NCBI RefSeq assembly: GCF_963677155.1 | Contig: NZ_OY781884.1 | Location: 124,001-188,000, forward strand | Reading direction: 5' to 3' | Source of the DNA: an uncultured Draconibacterium sp. | Lineage (GTDB): Bacteria; Bacteroidota; Bacteroidia; Bacteroidales; Prolixibacteraceae | DNA length: 64,000 nucleotides | Shown: in pieces, positions 19,225-29,180 of the stretch | How positions within the stretch are numbered: position 1 is the stretch's first letter | Layout of the letters: every line of letters starts with the position of its first letter | Translations under genes and position numbers: made by a program | Notes under the pieces: model-generated | Told to the model about the DNA's origin: nothing | Seen by the model: the letters and a program-made list of their open reading frames with translations, nothing else | The model's database searches: none

Positions 19225-20676
19225 CTAATTTTGTTTTGGTCTCATACTGGCAGGAAGTTTCGACAAGTCAAACTTGAAACGGTAATCCAAAAATGAGATC
19301 CCCTCAAGCTCCGTTCCGTCTGTTACCTCATCCCACCACTGCAAACATGCGGCTTTCATTTTTTCTGTTTTTTCAGGATAATCGCTGGTTAGATTATGTT
19401 GTTCTTTTGGGTCGATGAGCATATTAAACAATTCAACTGTTGGCTCCGGTCCATTTTCCTGCGGCAAGAAACTGTAATCTTTTTTCCAAACCAATTTCCA
19501 ATCGCCACTACGCATTGCGATTGAATTCAGGTTTGCCCAAAATACATCACGTTCCGGCATTGGTTCATTATTGATCAATGTTGGCAATAACGATGTTCCG
19601 TCAATTTTCTTATCATTTTCAATACCACAAAATTCGAGAATTGTTGGCATAAAATCCATTGTCAACATCAGTTCATCCGTTCTATGATGTTTGAATTTTT
19701 CAGGATAGTAAAAAATCGCAGGAACCCGTGTGCCCCCTTCATAAACTGTTGCTTTCGAGCCATTAAAAAATCCATTCGCTCCGGGATATTTATCAGCTGC
19801 CACTTGTAAAGCACCATTATCGGATGTAAAAATAATCAGGGTATTTTCCATAATGCCCTGGCGTTCCAACTCATCGATCAGCATCCCAACTCCTTCGTCC
19901 AGTATTTTTATCATTTCACGATATCTGCGCTGATATTCGGGAACCTCCATTGCTGCACCATTGTCGTACATATATTCGTCTTCAGTACGGATAGGCTCAT
20001 CATTACGTCCTTGAATTGGGGTATGAATAGCAGCATGTGGGACATACAGAAAAAACGGTTTTCCTTCACTCTCTTTCACAAAATCAACGGCATACTTATT
20101 AATTAAGTCGGTTGCATAACCGGGTTCGTTAGCTTTCTCTTTGTTATGCCACCAGTCTACTTCGGGAGTAGTGTTGTAGTGTGAGATAAAATCGACATTA
20201 CCTTTTAAGAATCCACGAAACTCATCAAATCCGTGATTGGTTGGATTGTATTTCATGTCCATTCCCATATGCCATTTTCCAAAAACTGCTGTCCGGTATC
20301 CTGCCTCCTGCAGCTTTTTTGCAAATGAAGGATGCGTTACAGGATCAAGTCCCTCATCTCCACCGGTTTCAGAATAAATATGATTTAATCCGACACGTTG
20401 CTGATACGCCCCCGTCATTATTGAAACCCGTGTTGGCGAACAAACAGGAGCGTTGGTATGAAAGTTTGTACAAACAACTCCGTTAGCAGCCAGTTTATCC
20501 AAAGCCGGGGTTTCCAAGCCTATTCCTCCAAAGGAAGTAATTCCGGAGTAGCCCAAATCATCGGCCATTATCAGAATTACGTTTGGTTTTTGAGTAGGCT
20601 TTGTTTCCGATGCCAAAGTTGTTTCTCCAGCTATAAAGCCAATTAAAAGAAGGTGGAAAAAGAATAAAGTTTTCAT
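19225..20676 (-). CDS. Sulfatase, N-acetylgalactosamine-6-sulfatase/arylsulfatase-like, exported
   Basis: The 483-residue protein has a signal peptide (about 1-22), MADDLGYSGITSFGG, and the formylglycine motif CSPTR at Cys79 followed by VSIMTGAYQQRVG. FGKWHMG, HAAIHTP and FTSDNGALQVAADKYPGANG complete the active site. These blocks are typical of the GALNS/arylsulfatase branch. It is the first sulfatase after susD in unit 2, behind the stem-loop at 20744-20778, and the next sulfatase follows after 5 bp. Confidence 0.92.
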   Translation of the reverse strand: MKTLFFFHLLLIGFIAGETTLASETKPTQKPNVILIMADDLGYSGITSFGGIGLETPALDKLAANGVVCTNFHTNAPVCSPTRVSIMTGAYQQRVGLNHIYSETGGDEGLDPVTHPSFAKKLQEAGYRTAVFGKWHMGMDMKYNPTNHGFDEFRGFLKGNVDFISHYNTTPEVDWWHNKEKANEPGYATDLINKYAVDFVKESEGKPFFLYVPHAAIHTPIQGRNDEPIRTEDEYMYDNGAAMEVPEYQRRYREMIKILDEGVGMLIDELERQGIMENTLIIFTSDNGALQVAADKYPGANGFFNGSKATVYEGGTRVPAIFYYPEKFKHHRTDELMLTMDFMPTILEFCGIENDKKIDGTSLLPTLINNEPMPERDVFWANLNSIAMRSGDWKLVWKKDYSFLPQENGPEPTVELFNMLIDPKEQHNLTSDYPEKTEKMKAACLQWWDEVTDGTELEGISFLDYRFKFDLSKLPASMRPKQN

Positions 20677-20743
20677 TAAAGAATTTGATTTATTAGGTTA
20701 TTTTTCAAGAATCAACAGATGACCAGCTATTATTCAACGAATT

Positions 20744-20778
20744 ATGAAAGGAGTGAAGTACAACTCCCCTCCTTTCAT
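20744..20778 (-). promoter_or_regulatory. Stem-loop between susD and the first sulfatase of unit 2
   Basis: ATGAAAGGAG (20744-20753) pairs perfectly with CTCCTTTCAT (20769-20778) around a 15-nt loop. It lies 12 bp after the susD stop, at the same place as the palindrome of unit 1. No U-tract follows on the minus strand. Confidence 0.65.
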
Positions 20779-20790
20779 AAATCCAAATTT

Positions 20791-22230
20791 CTAATACCCA
20801 GTATTATTTTCGTTAATATTACCATTAGCATCAATTTCTGATTGAGGAATCGGAAAAAGAAGATGTTTATCAGACGCACTAATTACTCCCCGAGCCTTAG
20901 CATTTGAAATAAAATTACCGTATCTAATCATGTCTTCCCGTTCTTTTCCTTCAAAGAAAAGTTCGTGAATTCTTTCATCCAAAATTGTTGCTCTAAGCGA
21001 TTCTTTTGAATAATCAGCCAATGACAAACCAGCAATGCCTGCACGAGTTCTCACCTGGTTAATTAAATCTATACTTTCTTGAGTAGGTCCATTAATTTCA
21101 TTTAACGCTTCTGCTCTCGACAACAAAATATCGGCATACCTTATCTCTGGAAGATCTATACCTGTTTGAGGAGAAAGCGCATTAGGATCTGTTCCATATT
21201 TGAGACACAAGGATTTATCTACTCCGTAACCTGGCCTTGTAGGATTTCCGGGATCGAGACTTACATAACTTGTTACAAAAGCATCCAATCGGGTATCTCC
21301 TTCTTCAAATGAATCCAGAAATGCATCGTACCAAAAGGTTCGGGTAGCAAAAACCGATTCGCCAGGAGGTAGTGGATAATCTTTGGGAAGATTTAAAGCT
21401 GCAAGAAACTCGGCATGGTTAACAGATTCGGCAGTGTGAACCCAAATCAATTCGCTATTCCCTTCATTAGCTACACCAAAAACATCCATGTAATTCGTTT
21501 GTAACTGATATTTATTTAAATCAATAATTGATTTTGCAGCATCAGCACTCTTCTGCCATTGTTTGGTGTTTAAATAATATTTACACAAAAAACCCAGTAC
21601 TGCTCCTTTTGTTAATCTCCCGTATTGCACGGGTTCTGTAGGAAGCCCTGATACTGCTTCTGAAAGGTCTGTTTCAATCCTATTGGTCATATCAGCCTCT
21701 GAAGCCCTTGGAAGTTCCAATTCGGAAGTATAAGTAGTTGTAAAAATAGGAGTCGTTCCATAATGGTTGTATAATATAGCATAGGCCTGCCCACGTACTC
21801 CCTTAGCTTCGGCCGTAACAAGCTTTACAAATTCATCTGAATAATCTCCGCCATCACTCAGTTTGTCGAGTACCAGATTAGCATTTCTAATAATGGCAAA
21901 TAATTCATCCCATTTTGCCCGACAATGACCATTATTCGCATCCCAGGTAAAATTTTTAAACGGAGCGGCTGTTGCGGCTTCCCATGATCCTCCAACTCCG
22001 TAAGCACTACCTGTCATATAGGCACTGACGAAAAAATCACGAGGATAATTTAATGCTACTGTGTGAAAACTACTGTACATTGAGTATACGAGCGTATTTA
22101 AACCATCTTCAGTTTTAAGAAACTGGTCGGATAGTTCAGAGTATACTTCTTCTTCCAATGTTTCAGTGCAACTGTATGGAACAGTAAGCACCAGAAATAA
22201 TATGATTGATATTAATATTTTATTCTTCAT
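20791..22230 (-). CDS. SusD/RagB-family outer-membrane glycan-binding lipoprotein (unit 2)
   Basis: The 479-residue protein has a lipoprotein signal (LTVPYSC, Cys21). Family blocks are EIRYADILLSRAEALNEI, INQVRTRAGI, RIHELFFEGKEREDMIRYGN and LLFPIPQSEIDAN near the C-terminus. It should cap the SusC encoded 12 bp upstream and bind glycan at the surface. It is about 80 residues shorter than the unit 1 SusD and shares little beyond the family blocks, so the two units probably recognise different glycans or different parts of one. Confidence 0.95.
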   Translation of the reverse strand: MKNKILISIILFLVLTVPYSCTETLEEEVYSELSDQFLKTEDGLNTLVYSMYSSFHTVALNYPRDFFVSAYMTGSAYGVGGSWEAATAAPFKNFTWDANNGHCRAKWDELFAIIRNANLVLDKLSDGGDYSDEFVKLVTAEAKGVRGQAYAILYNHYGTTPIFTTTYTSELELPRASEADMTNRIETDLSEAVSGLPTEPVQYGRLTKGAVLGFLCKYYLNTKQWQKSADAAKSIIDLNKYQLQTNYMDVFGVANEGNSELIWVHTAESVNHAEFLAALNLPKDYPLPPGESVFATRTFWYDAFLDSFEEGDTRLDAFVTSYVSLDPGNPTRPGYGVDKSLCLKYGTDPNALSPQTGIDLPEIRYADILLSRAEALNEINGPTQESIDLINQVRTRAGIAGLSLADYSKESLRATILDERIHELFFEGKEREDMIRYGNFISNAKARGVISASDKHLLFPIPQSEIDANGNINENNTGY

Positions 22231-22242
22231 GTTGCCTAGTTT

Positions 22243-25200
22243 TTAAAATTGAACATTTACACCTAACATCCAGGTTCTCGCCAACGGATATGAACTGTAG
22301 TCTATTTTTACATTGTTCTGTCCAAAAGCATTTGCCTCAGGGTCGTAACCCGTGTAATCTGTAATTGTAAAAAGATTTTGACCTGACACATAGACCTTCG
22401 CCGAAGAGATACCTTTGAGCTTAACGGGAATATTATACCCCAGCTGTACACTTTTCAGACGAATATAAGAGGCATCTTCGATAACCAGATTATTGACTTT
22501 ACTACTTGCACCGTATGAACTTGGATTAATTCCAGATGGCCATTTGGCATCTGTATTTTGAGTAGTCCAGCGGTCTACCACCTGGTTTGTTAATTTATTT
22601 CTTGTGGCATTACCAGGATACATACTCTCCATTGCCATACCATTCAACAAGTCTGCTCCGTATTGGCCTTGAATAAAAATGTCTAAATCAAAATTACCAA
22701 ACGTAAAATCATTTCGTAAACCATATGTAAAATCAGGATAAGGATCACCCAAAATAACCTCGTCAGCAGTTGATATTTGTCCATCATCATTTACATCATC
22801 AAACACCGGGAATCCAGGTTGTGCTGTAGGTTGTGCTGAAGCATCAATTTCTGTCTGATTCTGGAAAATACCAGTAATTCGATATCCATAATATGAACCT
22901 AGAGGCTTGCCTGGTTGAATTATAGCTGTATTTCCTCCATTCACCTGAATATTACCGGTTTGAATTGATTCCAGATCTCCTAGTGAAAGTACTTCGTTCT
23001 TAATTACTGAAAAATTTAGTGTGGTATTCCAGGTAAAGTTATCCTTAATGATGTTTCGAGAATTGATCATAAATTCGAAACCACCATTTTTCATTGAACC
23101 AACGTTTTTCATAATCGAACTATATCCTGAAGAAGTTGGTAACGGAAGATTCAAAAGCATATCGGTAGTCTTCTTATAAAAGTAATCTAATGAGCCTGTA
23201 ATTCTTCCTCTAAAAAAACCATAATCGATACCAATGTTAGTCTGCGCAGTTGTTTCCCACTTCAAATCAGGATTTGCAATACGGGAAGGAACAGTACCTA
23301 CATAAGTATTTCCATCTAATATGGCTGTTCCTCCAGCCTGATAGGTACTTAAGGAGGCATAATTTCCAATTTCCTGGTTACCTGTTACTCCCCAACTGGC
23401 GCGTAATTTTAACTCACTAAACACCTCGGGGATAAAATCTTCTTCGGCAAGTTTCCACCCCAATGCAAACGAAGGGAAATAACCATATTTGTTATTGGCA
23501 CCAAAACGCGACGAACCATCAGCCCTTATAGAAGCTGTTAACAGGAAGTTATACACTGAGTAATTGATACGTCCCAGGTATGATAGAAGCGTATTACTTT
23601 CTTTATGACTTGAAACACTAGCATTACTTGGGTCACCCAATCCTAAATTATTTGTCATTAAATCGTCGGAGGGAAAATTACTTGTCCCAGCAGAGAAACT
23701 TTTCAAAATAAAATCCTGGTATGTAACTCCTCCCAATACATTTATATATTGATTTTCGTTAATGGTTTTATTATAATTCATGGTATACTCTACCAATACA
23801 TTTGAACGGCTTAAACTTGCAACGTCAGCGTAACCTTTGGCCGCTACACCACGAATAGTTTTTGTTGAGTTATACAAATCACGGCGCATGTTCTGGTTGT
23901 CGAAACCAACGTTCAGTTTGGCGCTTAAATCATCAACAATAGTGTATTCCATTGTAGTATTACCAAACATTCTGTTTGTTTCGCTTTTACTCGAAATACC
24001 ATAAATAACACTCATTGGATTATTAATGGTAAGCTCGCTCGAACGGAAGAAGGTACCATCTTCGTTATATACAGGTAATGTTGGATCATACCAAATCGCA
24101 TCATAAACTGCCCCGGCCGATTCGTTGGTTTGAACACCTCCGATGTAGTTGTCGCTGTTTTCACTACTGTTATTTAGGTTTAGTCCAAATTTTAATTTTT
24201 CACCTATTTCTTGCTCAAGATTAATGCGGGCAATATATCTCTTCACTCCAGTTTCTTTTACTACACCTTCCTGGTTAAAATAATTCAGAGAAACATAAAA
24301 TTTTGTTTTCTCTATACCTCCCGACATGGAAAGATTATGACTTTGAATAGGTGCAATTTGATAAATTTGGTCTTGCCAATCAGTTCCGGCTCCAATTGCA
24401 GAAATATCTGAAGCTGAAAACCTCGGATCAAGCCCCTGTTCTTCATTCATTTCATTAAATGTATTAATGTACTCTGAAGCTGACAGAACATCTATTTTCT
24501 TTGCGATTGATTGTAATCCGCCGTATGCATCGTAACTAAATTTAATCCCATGTGTACCTTTTTTGGTGGTAATAAGAACAACACCATTTGCTCCACGAGA
24601 ACCATAAATCGCAGTAGCTGAAGCATCTTTCAAAATCTCAATTGACTGAATATCATTTGGATTCAATGCATTCAAAGGATTCTTTGCATTTAAGTTTGCC
24701 CCAACTTCTGCCACGGCGGAAGTGCCGGATCCGGTTATTCCTTCGCTATTATCGATAGGTAACCCATCAATAACATATAAAGGTTCGTTACCTGCATTAA
24801 CCGAACTTGCACCACGAATACGAATAGAAAGCCCTCCTCCTGGTTCGTTAGAGGCTTGTGTTACCTGAACTCCGGCAATACGTCCTTGCATCGCCTGATC
24901 GACCGATGAAATGGCCCCATGGTTTAAGTCTTCTCTTTTTACCGAAGCTACCGAACCGGTTAAGTCACTCTTTTTAACTGTACCGTAACCAATGGCCACA
25001 ACTTCTTCCAAACCAATCGTTTCTTCTATCATTGTGATATCTATTGTGGTTTGACCGTTAACGGCAACTTCCTGAGCTTTCATTCCAACAAATGAGTATT
25101 GCAAAATGGCATCGCCCGGCACATTCGGGATTGAGTATTTTCCATCAAAATCGGTAATGGTACCTTGTGTAGTTCCTTTTATAACTACAGACACACCAGG

Positions 25201-25641
25201 CAGCGGCTCGCCACCCGTATCTTTTACAGCACCGCTTACAGTGAGCTGTTGGTCTCCACTCTCAGTTACCTCGTTGGTTCGTAAGGCGATTTGCCGGTTA
25301 TTTATTTTATAATCAACATTCGCCCCCTCGAAAAGCTCATCGAGAATTTCGTTAATTACTTTACCTTCTACCATGATACTTACCTTACGATTAACATCAA
25401 CCTTACTTGCTTCGTACATAAAGTAGAATTCAGATTGACTTTCGATGTTGGTTAGTACATCTTTAACTGTGACGTCCTTTAGATCTATATTTAGTTTGGT
25501 TGTTTGAGAATAAGTATTAATTGCGAAGGCGTTATACGCGAAAACGAGTAAGATAAATACTGATGTTTTCATAATCCTGAATAATTTGGATTTCCATAAT
25601 ATAATCAATACGGAAACCGCAGATAAACGTTTCTTTTTCAT
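22243..25641 (-). CDS. SusC/RagA-family TonB-dependent transporter with STN signalling domain (unit 2)
   Basis: The 1132-residue protein carries a signal segment (about 25-45), an STN domain (about 48-120, LNIDLKDVTVKDVLTNIES), a carboxypeptidase-regulatory-like domain (about 130-215, TVSGAVKD and GKYSIPNVPG), the linker GLEEVVAIGYGTVKKSDLTG, a plug and a barrel ending WMLGVNVQF. It should import oligosaccharides together with the downstream SusD and report occupancy to FecR through the STN domain. Its overall plan matches the unit 1 SusC, but the barrel sequence is clearly different. Confidence 0.95.
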   Translation of the reverse strand: MKKKRLSAVSVLIILWKSKLFRIMKTSVFILLVFAYNAFAINTYSQTTKLNIDLKDVTVKDVLTNIESQSEFYFMYEASKVDVNRKVSIMVEGKVINEILDELFEGANVDYKINNRQIALRTNEVTESGDQQLTVSGAVKDTGGEPLPGVSVVIKGTTQGTITDFDGKYSIPNVPGDAILQYSFVGMKAQEVAVNGQTTIDITMIEETIGLEEVVAIGYGTVKKSDLTGSVASVKREDLNHGAISSVDQAMQGRIAGVQVTQASNEPGGGLSIRIRGASSVNAGNEPLYVIDGLPIDNSEGITGSGTSAVAEVGANLNAKNPLNALNPNDIQSIEILKDASATAIYGSRGANGVVLITTKKGTHGIKFSYDAYGGLQSIAKKIDVLSASEYINTFNEMNEEQGLDPRFSASDISAIGAGTDWQDQIYQIAPIQSHNLSMSGGIEKTKFYVSLNYFNQEGVVKETGVKRYIARINLEQEIGEKLKFGLNLNNSSENSDNYIGGVQTNESAGAVYDAIWYDPTLPVYNEDGTFFRSSELTINNPMSVIYGISSKSETNRMFGNTTMEYTIVDDLSAKLNVGFDNQNMRRDLYNSTKTIRGVAAKGYADVASLSRSNVLVEYTMNYNKTINENQYINVLGGVTYQDFILKSFSAGTSNFPSDDLMTNNLGLGDPSNASVSSHKESNTLLSYLGRINYSVYNFLLTASIRADGSSRFGANNKYGYFPSFALGWKLAEEDFIPEVFSELKLRASWGVTGNQEIGNYASLSTYQAGGTAILDGNTYVGTVPSRIANPDLKWETTAQTNIGIDYGFFRGRITGSLDYFYKKTTDMLLNLPLPTSSGYSSIMKNVGSMKNGGFEFMINSRNIIKDNFTWNTTLNFSVIKNEVLSLGDLESIQTGNIQVNGGNTAIIQPGKPLGSYYGYRITGIFQNQTEIDASAQPTAQPGFPVFDDVNDDGQISTADEVILGDPYPDFTYGLRNDFTFGNFDLDIFIQGQYGADLLNGMAMESMYPGNATRNKLTNQVVDRWTTQNTDAKWPSGINPSSYGASSKVNNLVIEDASYIRLKSVQLGYNIPVKLKGISSAKVYVSGQNLFTITDYTGYDPEANAFGQNNVKIDYSSYPLARTWMLGVNVQF

Positions 25642-25789
25642 AAATTTGTTTTGTTTTGGATTTAGTATTCAAAATTTACATTACCTCAGGGTCGCAAACG
25701 TTGAGGTATAAGAGACAAGGGGATGTTGGTAGCATCTCCTTTTTTTCATAAGTTAGTTCAGCTTTATTAGTTCATAGGCAAAAAAGTTT

Positions 25790-26818
25790 TTAGTTTAACG
25801 ATACAATTACTTTTGAAATTATTTTTGGATTTTTGCTGTAGATGATCTTGTATTTTATTCCACACGAGAATTGAATTAACTCGAAAATATCCTCGATACT
25901 CTCATCCATGATTGTGGCATTAAATACAAATTCGTTTATGTTGCTGTCTGTAATTTCAATATCAATATCATACCAACGTTCTAACTTCTTCAACACAATA
26001 TTCATCGGGTCATCTTCGAAAATAAGTAGCCCTTCTTTCCACGCCGTGTATTTATAGGATCTTACCTTACTTATTCGCAACTCGTTGTTATCCGCATCGA
26101 AACTCGCTTTTTCTCCGGGTTCCAATATTACATTTTCAAATCTTCCTGTATTATGCAACAATTCAACGCTTCCCTCTTCTAAAACAACATCGAAGGTATT
26201 ATTAAATGAGTTTGTATTAACATCAAAAGAAGTTCCGTATACCTTTACTTTTACCGATTCACTGGAAACCTCAAAAGGATGAGTTGTGCTTTTTGTTACC
26301 TCAAAATAAGCTTCGCCATCTAAATCTACCGTCCGGTTGCTGGCAAAAAAATTACTTGAATATGTAAGCGATGTAGCTGAATTTAAATGAACTATCGAAC
26401 TATCAGGCAGAATAACGGTAGAAGATTCTCCTCTTTGGGTTTGTATGGTGGTTAGATAGGTTTGAGGAATAATTTCATCACTCGAAGAATCCAGAAAATT
26501 AGCGGTTACTCCTCCAATACTCAGCAAGATAAATAGAATTGCTACTGCCTTCCAGCGTAATAAAATTTTACGCTGACGTTTGTTCTTTATGATTTGAACT
26601 AATATTTTCCATGAACTTTTGGCGTCATAAATATCCAGTTCTTCAAGCTCAGCTGTTAGTTGCTCTTCATCATGTATTTCATTGTATAACTCTTCATTCC
26701 GAACATCTTCAATCAACCATTCTTCAATTCTCTTCTTCTCTTCGGCAGAAGCATCCTTCATGAGAACCTTTCCCAGTGACCTTCCGGTTTGTATTGATTT
26801 GTTTGTATTTCTTGTCAT
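25790..26818 (-). CDS. FecR-family anti-sigma factor (unit 2)
   Basis: The 342-residue protein has a cytoplasmic N-terminal segment with an EEKKRIEEWL block, a single transmembrane segment near residues 83-105 (WKAVAILFILLSIGG), and a periplasmic FecR domain (QRGESSTVILPDSSIVHLNS, GEAYFEV) followed by a DUF4974-like end (FNATIMDESIEDIFELI). It should sequester the ECF factor encoded 132 bp upstream and be controlled by the STN domain of the following SusC. Confidence 0.93.
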   Translation of the reverse strand: MTRNTNKSIQTGRSLGKVLMKDASAEEKKRIEEWLIEDVRNEELYNEIHDEEQLTAELEELDIYDAKSSWKILVQIIKNKRQRKILLRWKAVAILFILLSIGGVTANFLDSSSDEIIPQTYLTTIQTQRGESSTVILPDSSIVHLNSATSLTYSSNFFASNRTVDLDGEAYFEVTKSTTHPFEVSSESVKVKVYGTSFDVNTNSFNNTFDVVLEEGSVELLHNTGRFENVILEPGEKASFDADNNELRISKVRSYKYTAWKEGLLIFEDDPMNIVLKKLERWYDIDIEITDSNINEFVFNATIMDESIEDIFELIQFSCGIKYKIIYSKNPKIISKVIVSLN

Positions 26819-26950
26819 CGTATGTCTTGTCGATTTTGTCTTTATGTATAAAACGACAAGAATTGACTTTGGGACTACAAAAAATTAACAAAAAATTAAA
26901 ATAAAACACACCACACTAGAATACAGACACTTGAAGGGTATTTCTTAAAA

Positions 26951-27505
26951 TTACTGTTGAAATATAAAAAACAGAAAACGTTTAACTTTTTGGCGAAGAA
27001 ATTTATACGCACGTTGTTTGTGGGTTTTTACAGTATTTAGTTTAATTCCCAATTTTTCAGCAATCTCTTTATTCGACTTATCATTTAGAGCCATAAGAAT
27101 AACTTTTTTTTCCATTGTGGAAAGCTTTCCGATCTGCTCATGTACATAATGGTAAACTTCTTGCTTCAACACATTATCCAAAAAATATTCTTTCGAATCA
27201 ACAATTCTTTTTTGGAATTCGACAAATTTACTCTTAACCTTCTCATGTTTTATTATATCTAAGCAAGAATTACGAATGGAGGTGTAAAAGAAGGTTTTAA
27301 CTGATTCTATACAGGAAAACTCATTATCCAGCTCCCAAAACGAAATAAAACATTCCTGAACGATATCTTCAACTTCGTATTTATTGGAAAGGAACCTGGA
27401 AGCAAATGAACAAAACGATGGATAATTTTGATAATAGAAATCACGAAGAAGCATATCTTCCCCATTCTTAAGTTTAATTTTGAAGTTAGTCTCGTTAATG
27501 ATCAT
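26951..27505 (-). CDS. ECF-type RNA polymerase sigma factor (unit 2)
   Basis: The protein (about 184 residues) has region 2 (FASRFLSNKYEVEDIVQEC) and region 4 with helix-turn-helix residues NKEIAEKLGIKLNTVKTHKQ. I choose the ATG at 27505 because the upstream TTG at 27532 falls inside a good -7 promoter box. The FecI-like factor heads unit 2 and should direct transcription of susCD and the sulfatases after release by FecR. Confidence 0.92.
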   Translation of the reverse strand: MIINETNFKIKLKNGEDMLLRDFYYQNYPSFCSFASRFLSNKYEVEDIVQECFISFWELDNEFSCIESVKTFFYTSIRNSCLDIIKHEKVKSKFVEFQKRIVDSKEYFLDNVLKQEVYHYVHEQIGKLSTMEKKVILMALNDKSNKEIAEKLGIKLNTVKTHKQRAYKFLRQKVKRFLFFIFQQ

Positions 27506-27529
27506 GTCTTCATTTTTCCTGAAGCATTC

Positions 27530-27559
27530 CAAATATACTAAGTTTTGTTAAAGAACAAA
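27530..27559 (-). promoter_or_regulatory. Bacteroidota-type promoter of the unit 2 sigma gene
   Basis: On the minus strand TTTG (27559-27556) and TATATTTG (27537-27530) are separated by 18 bp, close to the Bacteroidota -33/-7 pattern TTTG-N19-TAnnTTTG. Transcription would start just before the ATG at 27505, giving a short leader. Confidence 0.6.
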
Positions 27560-28208
27560 TAATGAACTGCCTCGCAGCAGAACTGACGAGGAATCCAATT
27601 TCGTTAAAGACTTTTTATTGTTTTGTTCGCTTCCCCTGAGGCAAAGCCATAGGGGAATGCGCTCACCGGAATTCAAATATCGCTGTTCAGTTAACTCGTC
27701 TTAACGTTATAATTCTGCTCCAAATTCCGACGAGATTAAATATGAGTAACCTCGGGTAAAACCCGAAGGTTATATGTAAGTAAATAAAAGGCGCAATCAA
27801 TAAGCTGTTCAACGCACAATCCTTTTATGCGCCTGGTAATCTCTCTATTTTCACGAAATGCTGTCGACAGGCCTCACTTTCATTCCTGTTGGTGGCTCCC
27901 GGGACTCATAAACGTTCCTGTGATATTCTAATTTACTCTGGTTTAACCCCTTGCTCCAAATACAACTAAGCAGTTTTACGCTCCCTCCTTTGGTTTGCAT
28001 CGTATTTATTTTTACTTTTATTCGACCTTTTCACCCGGCGACACAGAAGAAGATTCAGCAAAGCAGAGCCGCCCCAGAAAAATTTAATTATCCGTTTAGA
28101 AGTGTTTACAGACATTTACAGACGAATAGCTAACTGATAAACAATTATTAAAATGAGTTGCATCAACTGATGTTATAAGCGATGTAACAACAATGATGAT
28201 ACACAGTA
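27560..28208. other. Non-coding stretch with several hairpins
   Basis: No convincing gene is visible. It contains a strong hairpin at 27633-27655 (CCCCT...AGGGG with an inner GGC/GCC stem and AAA loop) and an imperfect hairpin at 27747-27772 (TAACCTCGGG, loop, CCCGAAGGTTA). AGGCGCA and TGCGCCT also lie about 30 nt apart near 27790-27834. The right end adjoins the first cassette core at 28209. The hairpins could end transcripts or be remnants of mobile DNA; neither is shown. Confidence 0.4.
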
Positions 28209-28258
28209 GTTAGCGTTCATGTTAAACAACAACAAAAGACTAAGAACACCTACTCGAA

Positions 28259-29098
28259 ATGGATGAAGAAAGAAAAAAACGGTTAGATAAAATATTTCAA
28301 AATATGAGAGCAAATATGTCTAAAATAGATTTGCTTAGCATGTATAGTCACGAAATATTTGAAAAATTTCCATGGAGTCTGCCAAATAATTCACTTTCTG
28401 ACTTTAAGAATGATCTACTAATTTTAAACAAGGTAAAATCAAAACTGACAACAAATGAATTCAATTTGCTGAGTGAGAAAAACTATGTAAAACTTGGCAT
28501 GTCTAAAAAGTTTTATCGATTTGTACACAATCTAAGTGTTGTTCATGCAGGAGAAATAGATATTGGATCTATAGACTTTCAACAAGTGCTATATAGTCAG
28601 GAATTAATTTCATTATACTCATATTTAGAAGGTTACTTTCAAGACTTGCAAAGGATATTATATGAACAAGACAAAACGCTCCTTTCCAACAAAGACAAAC
28701 AAGTACTATTAAATACAATATTGGAAGTTGACGATTATGAGCAATTAATAAAAATCATAATTGACAAAAAGCTAACCAAATCTGGTTATGAAAAGATTTC
28801 CTCAATTATTGAGAAATGGAAAAAGGAACCTTTCAAAATAATTCTTAAACTAAAAAAAGCTGAGCTTCAAAAATTAGATAAGTTCACCTTAATTAGAAAC
28901 ATAATCATACATAATAATTCCAGAGTTGACGACAGTCTAATAAACTACTTAAATAGTAAAAAATATAAAGTAGGACAAGAATATAAGTTAAACTCTGAAA
29001 TTATGAAGGAATTTAGAGATTTAGTATTTGAAATTGTTTTCTCTGCTTACACTGAAATATGTTTAAAATATCCAAAAATAATAGTAGTAAATGAATAA
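28259..29098 (+). CDS. HEPN-like protein of unknown function (cassette 0)
   Basis: The 279-residue, lysine-rich, all-helical protein has no signal peptide or membrane segment. Near the C-terminus it has RNIIIHNNSRVDD (Arg213, His218), the R-x4-x6-H motif of HEPN ribonucleases and related toxins. A central YSYLEGYFQDLQRILYEQ helix also resembles abortive-infection or RiboL-PSP-type HEPN proteins. HEPN domains often cut RNA in toxin-antitoxin or phage-defence systems, so this is a plausible cargo for a cassette, but function is inferred from one motif. It starts 50 bp after the left core and ends 7 bp before the right core. Confidence 0.75.
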   Translation: MDEERKKRLDKIFQNMRANMSKIDLLSMYSHEIFEKFPWSLPNNSLSDFKNDLLILNKVKSKLTTNEFNLLSEKNYVKLGMSKKFYRFVHNLSVVHAGEIDIGSIDFQQVLYSQELISLYSYLEGYFQDLQRILYEQDKTLLSNKDKQVLLNTILEVDDYEQLIKIIIDKKLTKSGYEKISSIIEKWKKEPFKIILKLKKAELQKLDKFTLIRNIIIHNNSRVDDSLINYLNSKKYKVGQEYKLNSEIMKEFRDLVFEIVFSAYTEICLKYPKIIVVNE

Positions 29099-29104
29099 AC
29101 ACGA

Positions 29105-29135
29105 AACGCTAACACGTGGGCAAGGCAAATGCAGA
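29105..29135 (+). repeat. Half of an attC-like site at the end of cassette 0
   Basis: AACGCTAAC (29105-29113) exactly complements the core that begins the cassette at 28209. It is followed by elements similar to the site at 31437 (TAACAC, GCAAGGC, GCAG in the same order). The central hairpin and the right core are absent, so the 3' half and the next cassette's left core appear deleted. Confidence 0.55.
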
Positions 29136-29180
29136 ACTAAAAGTCCACAAATAATCAATTAAAACCAAAAATTAATTTAT

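Noticed and set aside
27560-28208. tRNA or structured RNA gene
   Set aside because: A GGTGGCTCCCGGGACTC stretch recalls a tRNA 3' part, but no cloverleaf with proper arms could be built.
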